A stretch of 8,415 bases of DNA from JACMOY01 sp046590855 (GCA_046590855.1 JBKJTJ010000253.1:1-8415), one strand, 5' to 3'; shown: positions 1-5,294, numbered from the stretch's first letter. Numbers and translations are program-made. Notes: generated by a model not told the origin, from the sequence alone.

Positions 1-398
1 TTGGTCACGTCGGTCTGAGCCCCGACGAAGTGCGTCAGCTGGGCGGTGTCGTCACGAACGGGGCTGAGGGCGACCTGGTTCCAGAACGGCGTCCCGTCCT
101 TGCGGTAGTTCAGGAGAACGACCGTGGCGTCCTGGCCGGCCGCGAGAGCGGCACGCAGCTCCAGCACCGCGGCGGGGTCAGTGCCCGCCCCCTGCAGGAA
201 CCTGCAGTTGCGGCCGATCGCTTCCCGTTGCAGGTAGCCGGTGGTTACCGTGAATGCTGGGTTTACCCACAGCAGAGGCAGCTCGGGATCGGTGGCGTCC
301 GAGATCGTGAACGAGCAGGTTGTTGACTGCATCGCCCGCTCGCGCAGGGAGCCATGACCGAGCGCTGCCGCAAGGTCACCTTGCTCGGGAGTCACCAT
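1..398 (-). CDS. LOV-domain blue-light photoreceptor, N-terminal part (runs off the window)
   Basis: Reading the minus strand from ATG at 398 gives 132 codons with no stop before the window ends, so the C-terminus is missing. Residues about 25-132 form a LOV (PAS-type) domain. The hallmark GRNCRFLQG lies at 62-70, and Cys65 (codon 204-206) is the residue that forms the FMN-cysteinyl adduct in blue light in known LOV proteins. Other expected flavin contacts are present: Asn64 and Gln69 in the same motif, Asn97 in LLNYRKDG, Asn107 in FWN, and the signalling Gln128 in FVGAQTDVT. Asn46 (WVNPAF) also fits. A purine-rich Shine-Dalgarno (GGGGGAGGG, 408-416) sits 9 bases before the ATG; the GTG at 395 is a possible alternative start. 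The output domain is off the window. In Actinobacteria it could be a histidine kinase, SpoIIE-type phosphatase, STAS or GGDEF/EAL module, or the protein could be a short LOV. The domain call is firm; the pathway is unknown. Confidence 0.93.
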   Translation of the reverse strand, partial: MVTPEQGDLAAALGHGSLRERAMQSTTCSFTISDATDPELPLLWVNPAFTVTTGYLQREAIGRNCRFLQGAGTDPAAVLELRAALAAGQDATVVLLNYRKDGTPFWNQVALSPVRDDTAQLTHFVGAQTDVT

Positions 399-449
399 GA
401 TGGGATACCCTCCCCCGCCGCACTGGTCCACCACAAACGCGATGCGGCG

Positions 450-479
450 AATATAGGTACAGAAACAGTTTAGCGGGTA
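450..479 (-). promoter_or_regulatory. Weak candidate promoter of the LOV gene
   Basis: On the minus strand a TATATT hexamer (450-455) is a good -10 box and stands out in GC-rich DNA. It lies about 50 bases before the LOV start codon. The matching -35 is poor: TACCCG or TTACCC at 18-19 bases spacing. The site is proposed only from the -10 box and its position. Confidence 0.27.
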
Positions 480-489
480 AGCCTGTGAG

Positions 490-612
490 TTACCTGAGCG
501 CGCTGCCTTTGAGCCAAGGACAGCAACTGCGGCGGCGGCGCGTGACGGTGAGCGCGCGCTGGTTGTTCCAGCACTCGTACACGTTGATGCGACGCGGGAC
601 GACGCACGTCAT
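490..612 (-). pseudogene. Possible remnant of an ABM-type (antibiotic biosynthesis monooxygenase) protein
   Basis: A 40-codon minus-strand frame (ATG 612, TAA 490-492) contains PRRINVYECWNNQRAL at residues 6-21. This resembles, from memory, the central beta-strand and following helix of small ABM-fold monooxygenases, where a DPxRINVYExWxSxxAL pattern is common. An intact member is about 95-110 residues. Here only the core is visible: the sequence before it does not look like the family's N-terminus, and after it the frame degrades into an Arg/Cys-rich tail. No Shine-Dalgarno precedes the ATG. I read it as a decayed fragment rather than a working gene. A chance resemblance over 16 residues is the main alternative. 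Confidence 0.3.
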
Positions 613-671
613 GGATCCCGCCGCAGTGCCCGGACCGAAGCCCCCGGCCTGTAGGCCGACGCGCGGTGGCG

Positions 672-833
672 TCAGCCGTCCCGCGCGGGTCCTTGTGCCT
701 GCGTCATCGGTGCCGGCGTCGCAGGGGCCAACGGGTTCACGAAGTTGCAGGTGATGTGCTGGGCATGCTGCTGGATTTGGTCGATGTACCAGACTTGCTC
801 TGAACCTCCAGGAGCGTACGGCGGGGTGCGCGG
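672..833 (-). other. Protein-like in-frame extension downstream of the ester cyclase stop
   Basis: Immediately after the TGA of the SnoaL-like gene (834-836) the same frame stays open for 53 codons, to a TGA at 672-674. The encoded stretch looks like protein rather than random GC-rich translation: it contains SEQVWYIDQIQQHAQH and ITCNFVNP, then an Ala/Pro/Gln-rich tail. About three quarters of the codons end in G or C. There is no ATG or GTG start near its beginning and no Shine-Dalgarno. It may be a readthrough extension, the tail of a formerly longer or different gene, or coincidence. I do not recognise the family. Confidence 0.3.
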
Positions 834-1250
834 TCAGTGCGGCTCGGCGACGATCTGGCTGCGGAGTTTCGACCAGTCCGACTCGAGCCAGCCTTCAGCG
901 GCCTTGCCGTTCTCCATGCGGAAGATCTCGATCCAGGTGGTCGTGACCTCTCGACCCGAGGCGGGAAGCCCCATGAAGTCGCCACGATGGGTTCCCCGAT
1001 CAGTGCCGCGGACCACAACACGGTCACCGTCGACCAGCACGTCCTCGAGAGTGGTGTGGAGGTCCGGGAAGGCCCCCCGGTAGTCGGTGACCGCCCTGCC
1101 GTACTCGCCGGGCCCGACGATCCGCACGTCGAGGGTGTTGTGGCTGACGAACTTCGGGGCAAGGAACGCCTCGGTCTCGCCGACGTTGCCCTTGTTCCAG
1201 ACCTCTTCGAAGAAGCGACGTGCAGCCGCCCTCAACTCGTCATCGGACAT
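834..1250 (-). CDS. SnoaL-like ester cyclase / polyketide-cyclase-fold protein
   Basis: The product is 138 residues, the usual size for a single-domain SnoaL-like (NTF2-fold, alpha+beta barrel) protein. The family pattern is complete: N-terminal helix RRFFEEVWNKGN (11-22), LAPKFVSHN (30-38), helix and loop YRGAFPDLHTTLEDVLVDGD (57-76), strand VVVRGTDRGTHRGDFMGLPASGR (78-100), strand TTTWIEIFRMENGKAAEGW (103-121) and a final WLESDW. In characterised SnoaL-type cyclases pocket Asp and His residues act as acid/base; His37, Asp63, His65, His88 and Asp125 are candidates here. Actual substrates of such stand-alone proteins are mostly unknown, and no polyketide genes flank it. The start is well supported: AGGGAGG (1256-1262) lies 5 bases before ATG 1248-1250. 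It is transcribed alone, towards the LOV gene, and divergently from the ArsR-SRPBCC gene. The molecular substrate is not predictable. Confidence 0.92.
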   Translation of the reverse strand: MSDDELRAAARRFFEEVWNKGNVGETEAFLAPKFVSHNTLDVRIVGPGEYGRAVTDYRGAFPDLHTTLEDVLVDGDRVVVRGTDRGTHRGDFMGLPASGREVTTTWIEIFRMENGKAAEGWLESDWSKLRSQIVAEPH

Positions 1251-1303
1251 TCTCGCCTCCCTGGCTCTCGAAGCCGCGGAGTGTGCGGACGCTAGTACCT
1301 GCC

Positions 1304-1332
1304 AGTAGACACTCAGCGCCCACGGTCGGCAA
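1304..1332 (-). promoter_or_regulatory. Weak candidate promoter of the ester cyclase gene
   Basis: On the minus strand TTGCCG (1327-1332) and TCTACT (1304-1309) are separated by exactly 17 bases. Each matches the sigma-70-type consensus at four of six positions. The start site would give a leader of roughly 47 bases before the ATG at 1250. The boxes are weak, so this is a suggestion only. Confidence 0.28.
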
Positions 1333-1584
1333 GGGTCTTGGACGGCCGAGCTGCCTCAGCCGAGCAGGTTCGCGATGCACGCTGTGAGAGTCGATTTGCA
1401 GGCGCTACATCCTGGGCGAATCCGCGCGCCCCGCTCGCGGGGGTGTGACTCACTCTGATCCCTGTGTCGGGACGGCCCCTTGAGGGTTGCGGCTGTCATC
1501 GGCCAGGCCGCCACGGGACACCGGGCGCCGACCACCCTCCGTGAGCTAGCCACCGGGCGTCGCCGTCATCGTTGATAGTAATTC
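1333..1584. other. Intergenic stretch without a recognisable gene
   Basis: Part of the 394-bp divergent interval between the ester cyclase and ArsR-SRPBCC genes. A minus-strand frame of 65 codons (1356-1553) exists, but its Arg/Ser/Ala-rich translation and lack of a Shine-Dalgarno argue against a gene. A GC-rich hairpin (CCCCG, loop CTCG, CGGGG; 1429-1442) has no T-tract and no gene ending nearby. I see no RNA gene. Confidence 0.5.
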
Positions 1585-1613
1585 TTGACTCCGGCTACGA
1601 CCTCGCGTACTTT
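1585..1613 (+). promoter_or_regulatory. Sigma-70-type promoter of the ArsR-SRPBCC gene
   Basis: TTGACT (1585-1590; five of six matches to TTGACA) is followed after exactly 17 bases by TACTTT (1608-1613; four of six matches to TATAAT, with the key T, A and final T). The start of transcription is expected near 1620, about 25 bases before the ATG. This is the clearest promoter in the window and lies in locally AT-rich DNA. Confidence 0.7.
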
Positions 1614-1621
1614 ACCTTCCA

Positions 1622-1631
1622 GTTAATTAAC
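1622..1631. promoter_or_regulatory. Palindrome at the transcription start, candidate operator
   Basis: GTTAATTAAC is a perfect 10-base palindrome lying just past the predicted +1 and before the Shine-Dalgarno GGGGAG (1636-1641). ArsR-family repressors commonly repress their own promoters by binding AT-rich inverted repeats near the -10 or start site, so autoregulation through this site is plausible. The arms are shorter than typical ArsR operators, so the real operator may extend further. Confidence 0.4.
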
Positions 1632-1644
1632 CGACGGGGAGATT

Positions 1645-2508
1645 ATGGGATCTGGTGAGACGTCCACGGCGACGCAGGCTCGGCTCGACGAAACCTTCGC
1701 GGCCCTCGCCAACTCCACCAGGCGGGCGATCCTGGCCCGACTCACGCAAGGAGAGGCGAACGTCAACCAGCTCGCCGAACCCTTCAACCTCTCGCTCCCG
1801 GGCATCTCCAAGCACCTGAAAGTGCTCGAACGGGCAGGGCTGATCGTGCGAGGTCAACGTGCGCAGTACCGACCCTGCACCCTCGACGCGACACCACTCG
1901 AAGAAGTCGCAACCTGGGCCGAGCAGTACCGACCGATCTGGGAGGCCCGCTTCGACCGAATGGACACCCACCTGCAGCAACTACAACAGCAACAAAGGCG
2001 GGCAGCGACGATGGACGATGACAACGGCAGCCAAAACCTGGTGATCGAGCGGACTCTCGAGGCACCGCCAGATCTCATCTGGAAGATGTGGACAAAACCA
2101 GAGCACTTCGCAGCGTGGTACGGCCCCGGCGGGGCCACCGTCCCAGTTGCCAAGATGGATGTGCGCGTGGGCGGCACCCGGTTGCTGTGCATGCAGATGG
2201 CGACCCCGGACGGGACGATGCGGATGTGGTTCACCGGCCAGTACCTCGAGGTCGTCCAGAACCAGCGTCTGGTCTACACGGACTCCATGTCCGATGAGCA
2301 CGGCACCGTGATGGCCCCGGAGCAGCTCGGCATGCCCGGAGGTCACCCGACCACCACCCAAGTCACTGTCGAGCTCGAGCACCTCAATGGTGGAACCAAG
2401 ATGGTGTTGACCCACATCGGCGTTCCCGCCGGATCCCCAGGTGCCGCCGGATGGGCGATCGCGCTCGACAAACTCGCCGCACGACTTGACGAGGCGCAGC
2501 GCCGGTAA
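1645..2508 (+). CDS. ArsR-type winged-helix / SRPBCC (AHSA1-like) fusion protein
   Basis: The 287-residue product has two domains. Residues about 12-100 are an ArsR winged helix: FAALANSTRRAILARL (18-33), then recognition helix and wing start LSLPGISKHLKVLERAGLI (49-67). The metal-binding ELCVCDL-type Cys motif of classic metal sensors is absent (ANVNQLAEPF instead), so it is probably not a metal sensor. Residues about 128-285 are SRPBCC/AHSA1-like: LVIERTLEAPPDLIWKMWT, then EHFAAWYGP, and a C-terminal amphipathic helix ALDKLAARLDEA. This fold usually binds hydrophobic ligands. A Gln-rich linker (QQLQQQQ, 111-117) joins them. In many bacteria the two parts are adjacent genes; here they are one frame without a break. 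The start ATG is 3 bases after GGGGAG; Met123 (2011-2013) could be an internal start for the SRPBCC half alone. I infer a ligand-responsive repressor; its targets are unknown. Confidence 0.9.
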   Translation: MGSGETSTATQARLDETFAALANSTRRAILARLTQGEANVNQLAEPFNLSLPGISKHLKVLERAGLIVRGQRAQYRPCTLDATPLEEVATWAEQYRPIWEARFDRMDTHLQQLQQQQRRAATMDDDNGSQNLVIERTLEAPPDLIWKMWTKPEHFAAWYGPGGATVPVAKMDVRVGGTRLLCMQMATPDGTMRMWFTGQYLEVVQNQRLVYTDSMSDEHGTVMAPEQLGMPGGHPTTTQVTVELEHLNGGTKMVLTHIGVPAGSPGAAGWAIALDKLAARLDEAQRR

Positions 2509-2521
2509 AGCTCCTGGTCCC

Positions 2522-2534
2522 AGTAAAATTTACT
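2522..2534. repeat. AT-rich inverted repeat downstream of the ArsR-SRPBCC gene
   Basis: AGTAAA-A-TTTACT is a perfect inverted repeat with 6-base arms and a one-base centre, beginning 13 bases after the stop codon. It is strikingly AT-rich for this genome. It could be a protein-binding site, perhaps for the ArsR-type protein just encoded. It is too short in its loop to act as an RNA hairpin. Confidence 0.45.
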
Positions 2535-2556
2535 TTCAACGTCTTGTGGCCGGACC

Positions 2557-2579
2557 GACGCCGCCCCACAGTGGGCGTC
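2557..2579. terminator. Possible hairpin terminator between convergent transcripts
   Basis: GACGCC (2557-2562) pairs with GGCGTC (2574-2579) across an 11-base loop; an alternative 5-bp stem CGCCC/GGGCG is nested in the same place. It lies about 50 bases past the ArsR-SRPBCC stop. There is no T-tract, so intrinsic termination would be of the T-less type often proposed in high-GC bacteria. Confidence 0.3.
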
Positions 2580-2626
2580 TCAGCGCGCCCGAATCGCGGG
2601 GAAGTGACGCGTGTCGTCCACCCGCG

Positions 2627-2641
2627 CTGATCGCGGATCAG
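2627..2641. repeat. Perfect inverted repeat CTGATC-GCG-GATCAG
   Basis: Two 6-base arms flank a 3-base centre. The last G is also the first base of a GTG that would start the uncertain frame at 2641. It could be a regulatory site or part of a bidirectional terminator for the convergent genes; nothing else identifies it. Confidence 0.35.
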
Positions 2642-2799
2642 TGAGTGCGTTTGAGATCGTATGGTCCGATGACTGGCAGGCCATGTCGATGGCGCCCCGC
2701 GGGGCATGGGCGTTTGCGCGCGTCGGCGACGAACTCGAAGACCTGGCGACCGGCCGTCCTATGACGATCGAGCCCGTGGCCGTGGAGCCTGCGGAACTG
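2641..2799 (+). other. Uncertain plus-strand reading frame, possibly a gene remnant
   Basis: From GTG 2641 the plus strand reads protein-like sequence (SAFEIVWSDDWQAMSMAP, then GAWAFARVGDELEDLATG and MTIEPVAVEPAEL), with about three quarters of codons ending in G or C. There is no clear Shine-Dalgarno. The frame then runs on antisense through the DUF4386 gene, where it turns into low-complexity Gly/Asp/Arg/Glu translation typical of a shadow frame. If real, the gene is truncated by its neighbour. I do not recognise a family. The convergent interval otherwise holds only the inverted repeats listed separately. Confidence 0.22.
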
Positions 2800-3531
2800 T
2801 CAGTGGTTGCGGAGCCCAAGGTGTCGCCGGGTGGGGCGGACGAGCAGGAACGCCACCGCGAGCAGCCACGCGCACCACGCGACGTACCCGGCGAAGTTGG
2901 TCAAGCTGGCCGCGTCCACGAGGGGGATGGCCACCCCGGTGGCAATCAGGCCGGCGGCGACGAAACCCGCGATCGCCAGCCAGCGGGGCAGGATCGTCCG
3001 GCTCAGCGCGACCACCACCAGCACCGTGAAGGTAGCGGTGAGGGTGTAGCCGAGGGTCTCGCCGATGGCCTTGCCGAGGACGGTGTTCCACAGCTCGAAT
3101 CGCTCCTCGGCGTTGGCGCGCACGGCCGGGTCGAGGGCGTCGTCGCTGATACCCGGGACGAGGGTCACCCAGCGCTGCAGGCCCACGACCTGGACCGTGG
3201 CGGCGGCGATGCCGAGGCCGGCGATCCAGCGGCCGAGGCGTCCTCCGGCGATCTGGCCGAGCCAGATGCCGGCCGGTGCCATCAAGGCCGCGCTGACGGC
3301 GAGGACGAGGAACCAACCCATCACCGTGCCTTGATGCTCGCGGAACAGGGCCAGGATGTCGGCGGTCGGCTTCTCGAGGATCTGGGGGTACTCGAAGACC
3401 GAGCCGAGCACGGTGAAGCCGGCGATGGCGAGGCCGGAGGCCAGGGCCAGCGCAGCGCCGGCTCGTCGTGCCGTGACCCTGTCAAGAGTGTGGTCGGTGG
3501 CGCGGATGGTGCTGCGGTCGATGGTGCTCAT
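2800..3531 (-). CDS. DUF4386-family integral membrane protein
   Basis: The 243-residue product matches the size and pattern of the DUF4386 family, whose function is unknown. Six hydrophobic segments are visible at about 24-44, 69-91, 101-119, 155-176, 183-204 and 212-231. Between the third and fourth lies the conserved-looking region LQRWVTLVPGISD (118-130), then FELWNTVLGKAIGETLGYTL (145-164). The C-terminus (RPTRRHLGLRNH) is basic, probably cytosolic by the positive-inside rule. The ATG at 3529-3531 has a strong Shine-Dalgarno AGAGGAG (3538-3544) at 6 bases. It is the last gene of the probable three-gene minus-strand operon, starting 30 bp after the epimerase-like gene. Members often sit beside regulators, but no activity has been assigned. 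Confidence 0.88.
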   Translation of the reverse strand: MSTIDRSTIRATDHTLDRVTARRAGAALALASGLAIAGFTVLGSVFEYPQILEKPTADILALFREHQGTVMGWFLVLAVSAALMAPAGIWLGQIAGGRLGRWIAGLGIAAATVQVVGLQRWVTLVPGISDDALDPAVRANAEERFELWNTVLGKAIGETLGYTLTATFTVLVVVALSRTILPRWLAIAGFVAAGLIATGVAIPLVDAASLTNFAGYVAWCAWLLAVAFLLVRPTRRHLGLRNH

Positions 3532-3561
3532 GGCGTGCTCCTCTGGTGTGGCCGTGGGTGA

Positions 3562-4503
3562 TCAGTGGACGGAGGCCGGCACACGCTCGGCGTACCAGGC
3601 GAGGGTGGAAGCCAGCGCCTCGGCGAGAGGGGTGGCCCGGTCGCCGAACGCAGTACGGAACTTGCTGTCGTCGACGACCCATGGGGCAGTGAACTGGTAG
3701 AGCGTGTGGAGGTACTCGCGCATCTCCGGCTTGACCAGCCCGAGCGCGCGGAGGGTCAGGCGACCGGCCGCCAGGAGACGTGGCTTGTGACCGGCCAGCT
3801 GGTAGACCCGCTCCACCACCTCGCGGATGGTGCGAGCCTCGGCCACCGGAAGGTGCCAGACCTGTCCGGTTACGCCGGGCGCCGTACCCAAGGTGATCAG
3901 GGCCGCGGCCACGTCGGGGGTGTAGGAGTAGCTGTGCGGTTGCGCCGGGTCGCCCATCACCTGGGCGATCTTGCCGGCGAGCGCGGCCCCGAAGACCGTC
4001 TCGCCCAGGGCCGATCGCGTCGCGCCTTGACCGAAGTAGTCCGACGCGCGGCCGATGACGACCTCGACCTCGCCGGCGACGTGGGCTGCCAGCAGCTCCT
4101 CGGTCATTGCCGCCCGGGTGGCGGACTTCGCCGAGGTCGGGTTGGCAGACATCGTCTCCACCAACGGCCGGCCCTCGGGTGGACCGTAGGCGTAGAGGTT
4201 GTCCACAACGACGAGCCTGGCGCCGGCGCTGGCGGCGCCCGCCAGCACGCCCCGCTGGAGCGGCGGGAACTCCTCGCTCCAGCGGTCGTAGTTCATCGCG
4301 TTGAGACAGAAGTAGACGACGTCCGCGCCGGCGCAGACCCGGGTGGTGAAGTCGGGGTCGGCGGCATCTCCTCCGACGACCTCGCCGCTCGGGAGGGTGC
4401 CGCGCCCGCCGCGGTTCACGGCGACGACATCGTGTCCGCCAGCGACCAGCTGTTCGACGAGGGGGCGGCCGACCTGGCCGGTACCGAATACGACGTGGCG
4501 CAT
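3562..4503 (-). CDS. NAD(P)-binding epimerase/dehydratase-like protein (extended/atypical SDR)
   Basis: I place the start at ATG 4501-4503, giving 313 residues. The open frame continues 60 codons upstream, but that part is Arg/His/Pro-rich shadow sequence over the preceding gene. The N-terminus is a Rossmann dinucleotide fold: MRHVVFGTGQVG has the GxGxxG motif at 7-12, followed by VAVNRGGRG (28-36) as the end of beta-2, with Arg31 able to favour NADP. Further signatures are VVGGDAADPD (42-51), DVVYFCLNA (61-69), VVVDNLYAYGPPEG (98-111) and VVIGRASDYFGQG (148-160). The classic YxxxK pair is not obvious: a Tyr is at 104 or 106 and Lys126 sits in a SAKSATRAAM segment, so this is an atypical SDR and catalysis is uncertain. 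The stop of the upstream membrane gene shares one base with the ATG (TGATG), so translation is probably coupled. The substrate is unknown. Confidence 0.9.
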   Translation of the reverse strand: MRHVVFGTGQVGRPLVEQLVAGGHDVVAVNRGGRGTLPSGEVVGGDAADPDFTTRVCAGADVVYFCLNAMNYDRWSEEFPPLQRGVLAGAASAGARLVVVDNLYAYGPPEGRPLVETMSANPTSAKSATRAAMTEELLAAHVAGEVEVVIGRASDYFGQGATRSALGETVFGAALAGKIAQVMGDPAQPHSYSYTPDVAAALITLGTAPGVTGQVWHLPVAEARTIREVVERVYQLAGHKPRLLAAGRLTLRALGLVKPEMREYLHTLYQFTAPWVVDDSKFRTAFGDRATPLAEALASTLAWYAERVPASVH

Positions 4504-5090
4504 CAGGAGTTCATTCCGGTGCGGAAACGGGTGTGGAGCAGGGCGGGCAGGACTGCGGTGATCATGGTGACGGTCAGCGCGCCGGCTGCGCCGAAGACGC
4601 TGAACTGTTCCTCGACCCGGACGCCGACCGCAGTGGTCACCGCCCAGCCGATCGACCAGGCCGTGGCGAGAAAGGCGGGCCACAGGAATGCGAGCGGCCC
4701 GGTGCGGCGTACGAGCACGAGGGACTGTGCGGCGCCCACGGCGAGGCCGGAGATCGCGCCCTGGAGGACCAGGTCGCTGAGGCCGGTCCGGAAGTCGACG
4801 ACAGAGGCGCCGATGGCGAGGCCGGCGGCGAGACCAGCGGCCGTGGCGAGGACCCAGGTGAGGAGGTGGAAGCGGTCGATCCTCATGGCGAGGGCCTGGG
4901 CGGCGCCGACGATCGTACCGGTGAGCAGTCCGCCGGTGATCGCGGCGAGCGTGGTGTCGACGGGGCCGCTGAGGACCATCGCGGTGAGGCCGCCGAGGGG
5001 GAATCCGACGAAGGACAACATCCAGCGGGCAGCGGCTCCTGCACTCGACGGTCGGAGAGTGCTCGGCGGTGCGGTGCGAAGCTGGGACAT
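4503..5090 (-). CDS. Six-helix membrane protein with an internal duplication
   Basis: From ATG 5088-5090 the product has 195 residues and six hydrophobic segments at about 23-42, 46-68, 76-97, 105-127, 132-156 and 163-186. Two halves resemble each other: GGLLTGTIVGAAQALAMR (53-70) and GAISGLAVGAAQSLVLVRR (111-129). Each contains GAAQ-x-L and ends with a basic turn followed by a long hydrophobic helix. This suggests a duplicated three-helix unit. Proteins with such GAAQ repeats are known as hypothetical membrane proteins; I cannot assign a function. The start is supported by AGAAGGAG (5097-5104) at 6 bases. The frame is, however, open and coding-like further upstream, so a longer form is possible (see the separate entry). 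It is first in the operon and overlaps the epimerase-like start by one base. Confidence 0.82.
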   Translation of the reverse strand: MSQLRTAPPSTLRPSSAGAAARWMLSFVGFPLGGLTAMVLSGPVDTTLAAITGGLLTGTIVGAAQALAMRIDRFHLLTWVLATAAGLAAGLAIGASVVDFRTGLSDLVLQGAISGLAVGAAQSLVLVRRTGPLAFLWPAFLATAWSIGWAVTTAVGVRVEEQFSVFGAAGALTVTMITAVLPALLHTRFRTGMNS

Positions 5091-5294
5091 GGACTTCTCC
5101 TTCTGGTCAGTACCGGGGAACTGGTCAGTACCGGGGAACTGGTCAATGCCGGGGAACTGGTCAGTACCGAGCATCGCCGCGGCGACCAGGATGGACGCGG
5201 AGTCCGCGGTCGCGGCTAGGGCGAGGATCTCGCCGGCGGCCCGAGTGTCACCGCCGACGAGGTGCTGGAGGAGGAGGGTCGGGTCGGTGGGCAC
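5091..5294 (-). other. Coding-like extension upstream of the membrane gene (alternative longer start)
   Basis: The frame of the membrane gene continues upstream from 5090 to a GTG at 5292-5294, adding 68 codons (total 263 residues). The first 40 codons after the GTG have about 92% G/C at third positions, much higher than at first and second, a strong coding pattern. They encode helix-like sequence (DPTLLLQHLVGGDTRAAGEI, then LALAATADSASILVAAAML), followed by the hexapeptide repeat FPGTDQ. No Shine-Dalgarno precedes the GTG; an ATG at 5172-5174 also lacks one. The region is either a true N-terminal domain, the start of an ancestral separate protein now joined in frame, or a decayed leader. I cannot decide from sequence alone. 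Confidence 0.45.
5103..5174. repeat. Four tandem copies of an 18-bp repeat before the membrane operon
   Basis: The unit CTGGTCAGTACCGGGGAA occurs at 5103-5120 and 5121-5138 (identical), 5139-5156 (two changes) and 5157-5174 (three changes in the last five bases). On the minus strand it encodes GTDQFP-type hexapeptides in the frame of the membrane gene, and it ends next to that gene's Shine-Dalgarno. The 18-bp period is not a whole number of helical turns, so it does not match the 11- or 22-bp spacing of known SARP direct repeats. It may be a slippage-prone coding linker or a set of binding sites. Confidence 0.9.

Noticed and set aside
485..754. An 89-codon plus-strand frame in the gap right of the LOV gene
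   Set aside because: Arg/Pro/Ser-rich translation, no Shine-Dalgarno and no recognisable motif. The minus strand in the same interval shows more protein-like fragments.
737..1162. A 141-codon minus-strand frame overlapping the ester cyclase gene, and a 152-codon plus-strand frame at 837-1295
   Set aside because: Both are shadows: the 834-1250 minus-strand frame has the full SnoaL-like pattern and a good ribosome binding site.
1429..1442. GC-rich hairpin CCCCG-CTCG-CGGGG as a terminator
   Set aside because: No gene ends near it on either strand (both neighbours start from this interval) and there is no T-tract.
4503..4683. A 60-residue N-terminal extension of the epimerase-like protein
   Set aside because: The extra residues are Arg/His/Pro-rich shadow of the membrane gene, whereas MRHVVFGTGQVG is a typical Rossmann-fold N-terminus with a coupled TGATG start.
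5103..5174. The 18-bp repeat array as a CRISPR or replication iteron set
   Set aside because: There are no spacers between the units, so it is not CRISPR. No replication initiator gene or AT-rich origin region is nearby.
5103..5174. The array as canonical SARP heptamer sites
   Set aside because: Known SARP sites are heptameric direct repeats at 11- or 22-bp periods; the 18-bp period does not fit that helical phasing.
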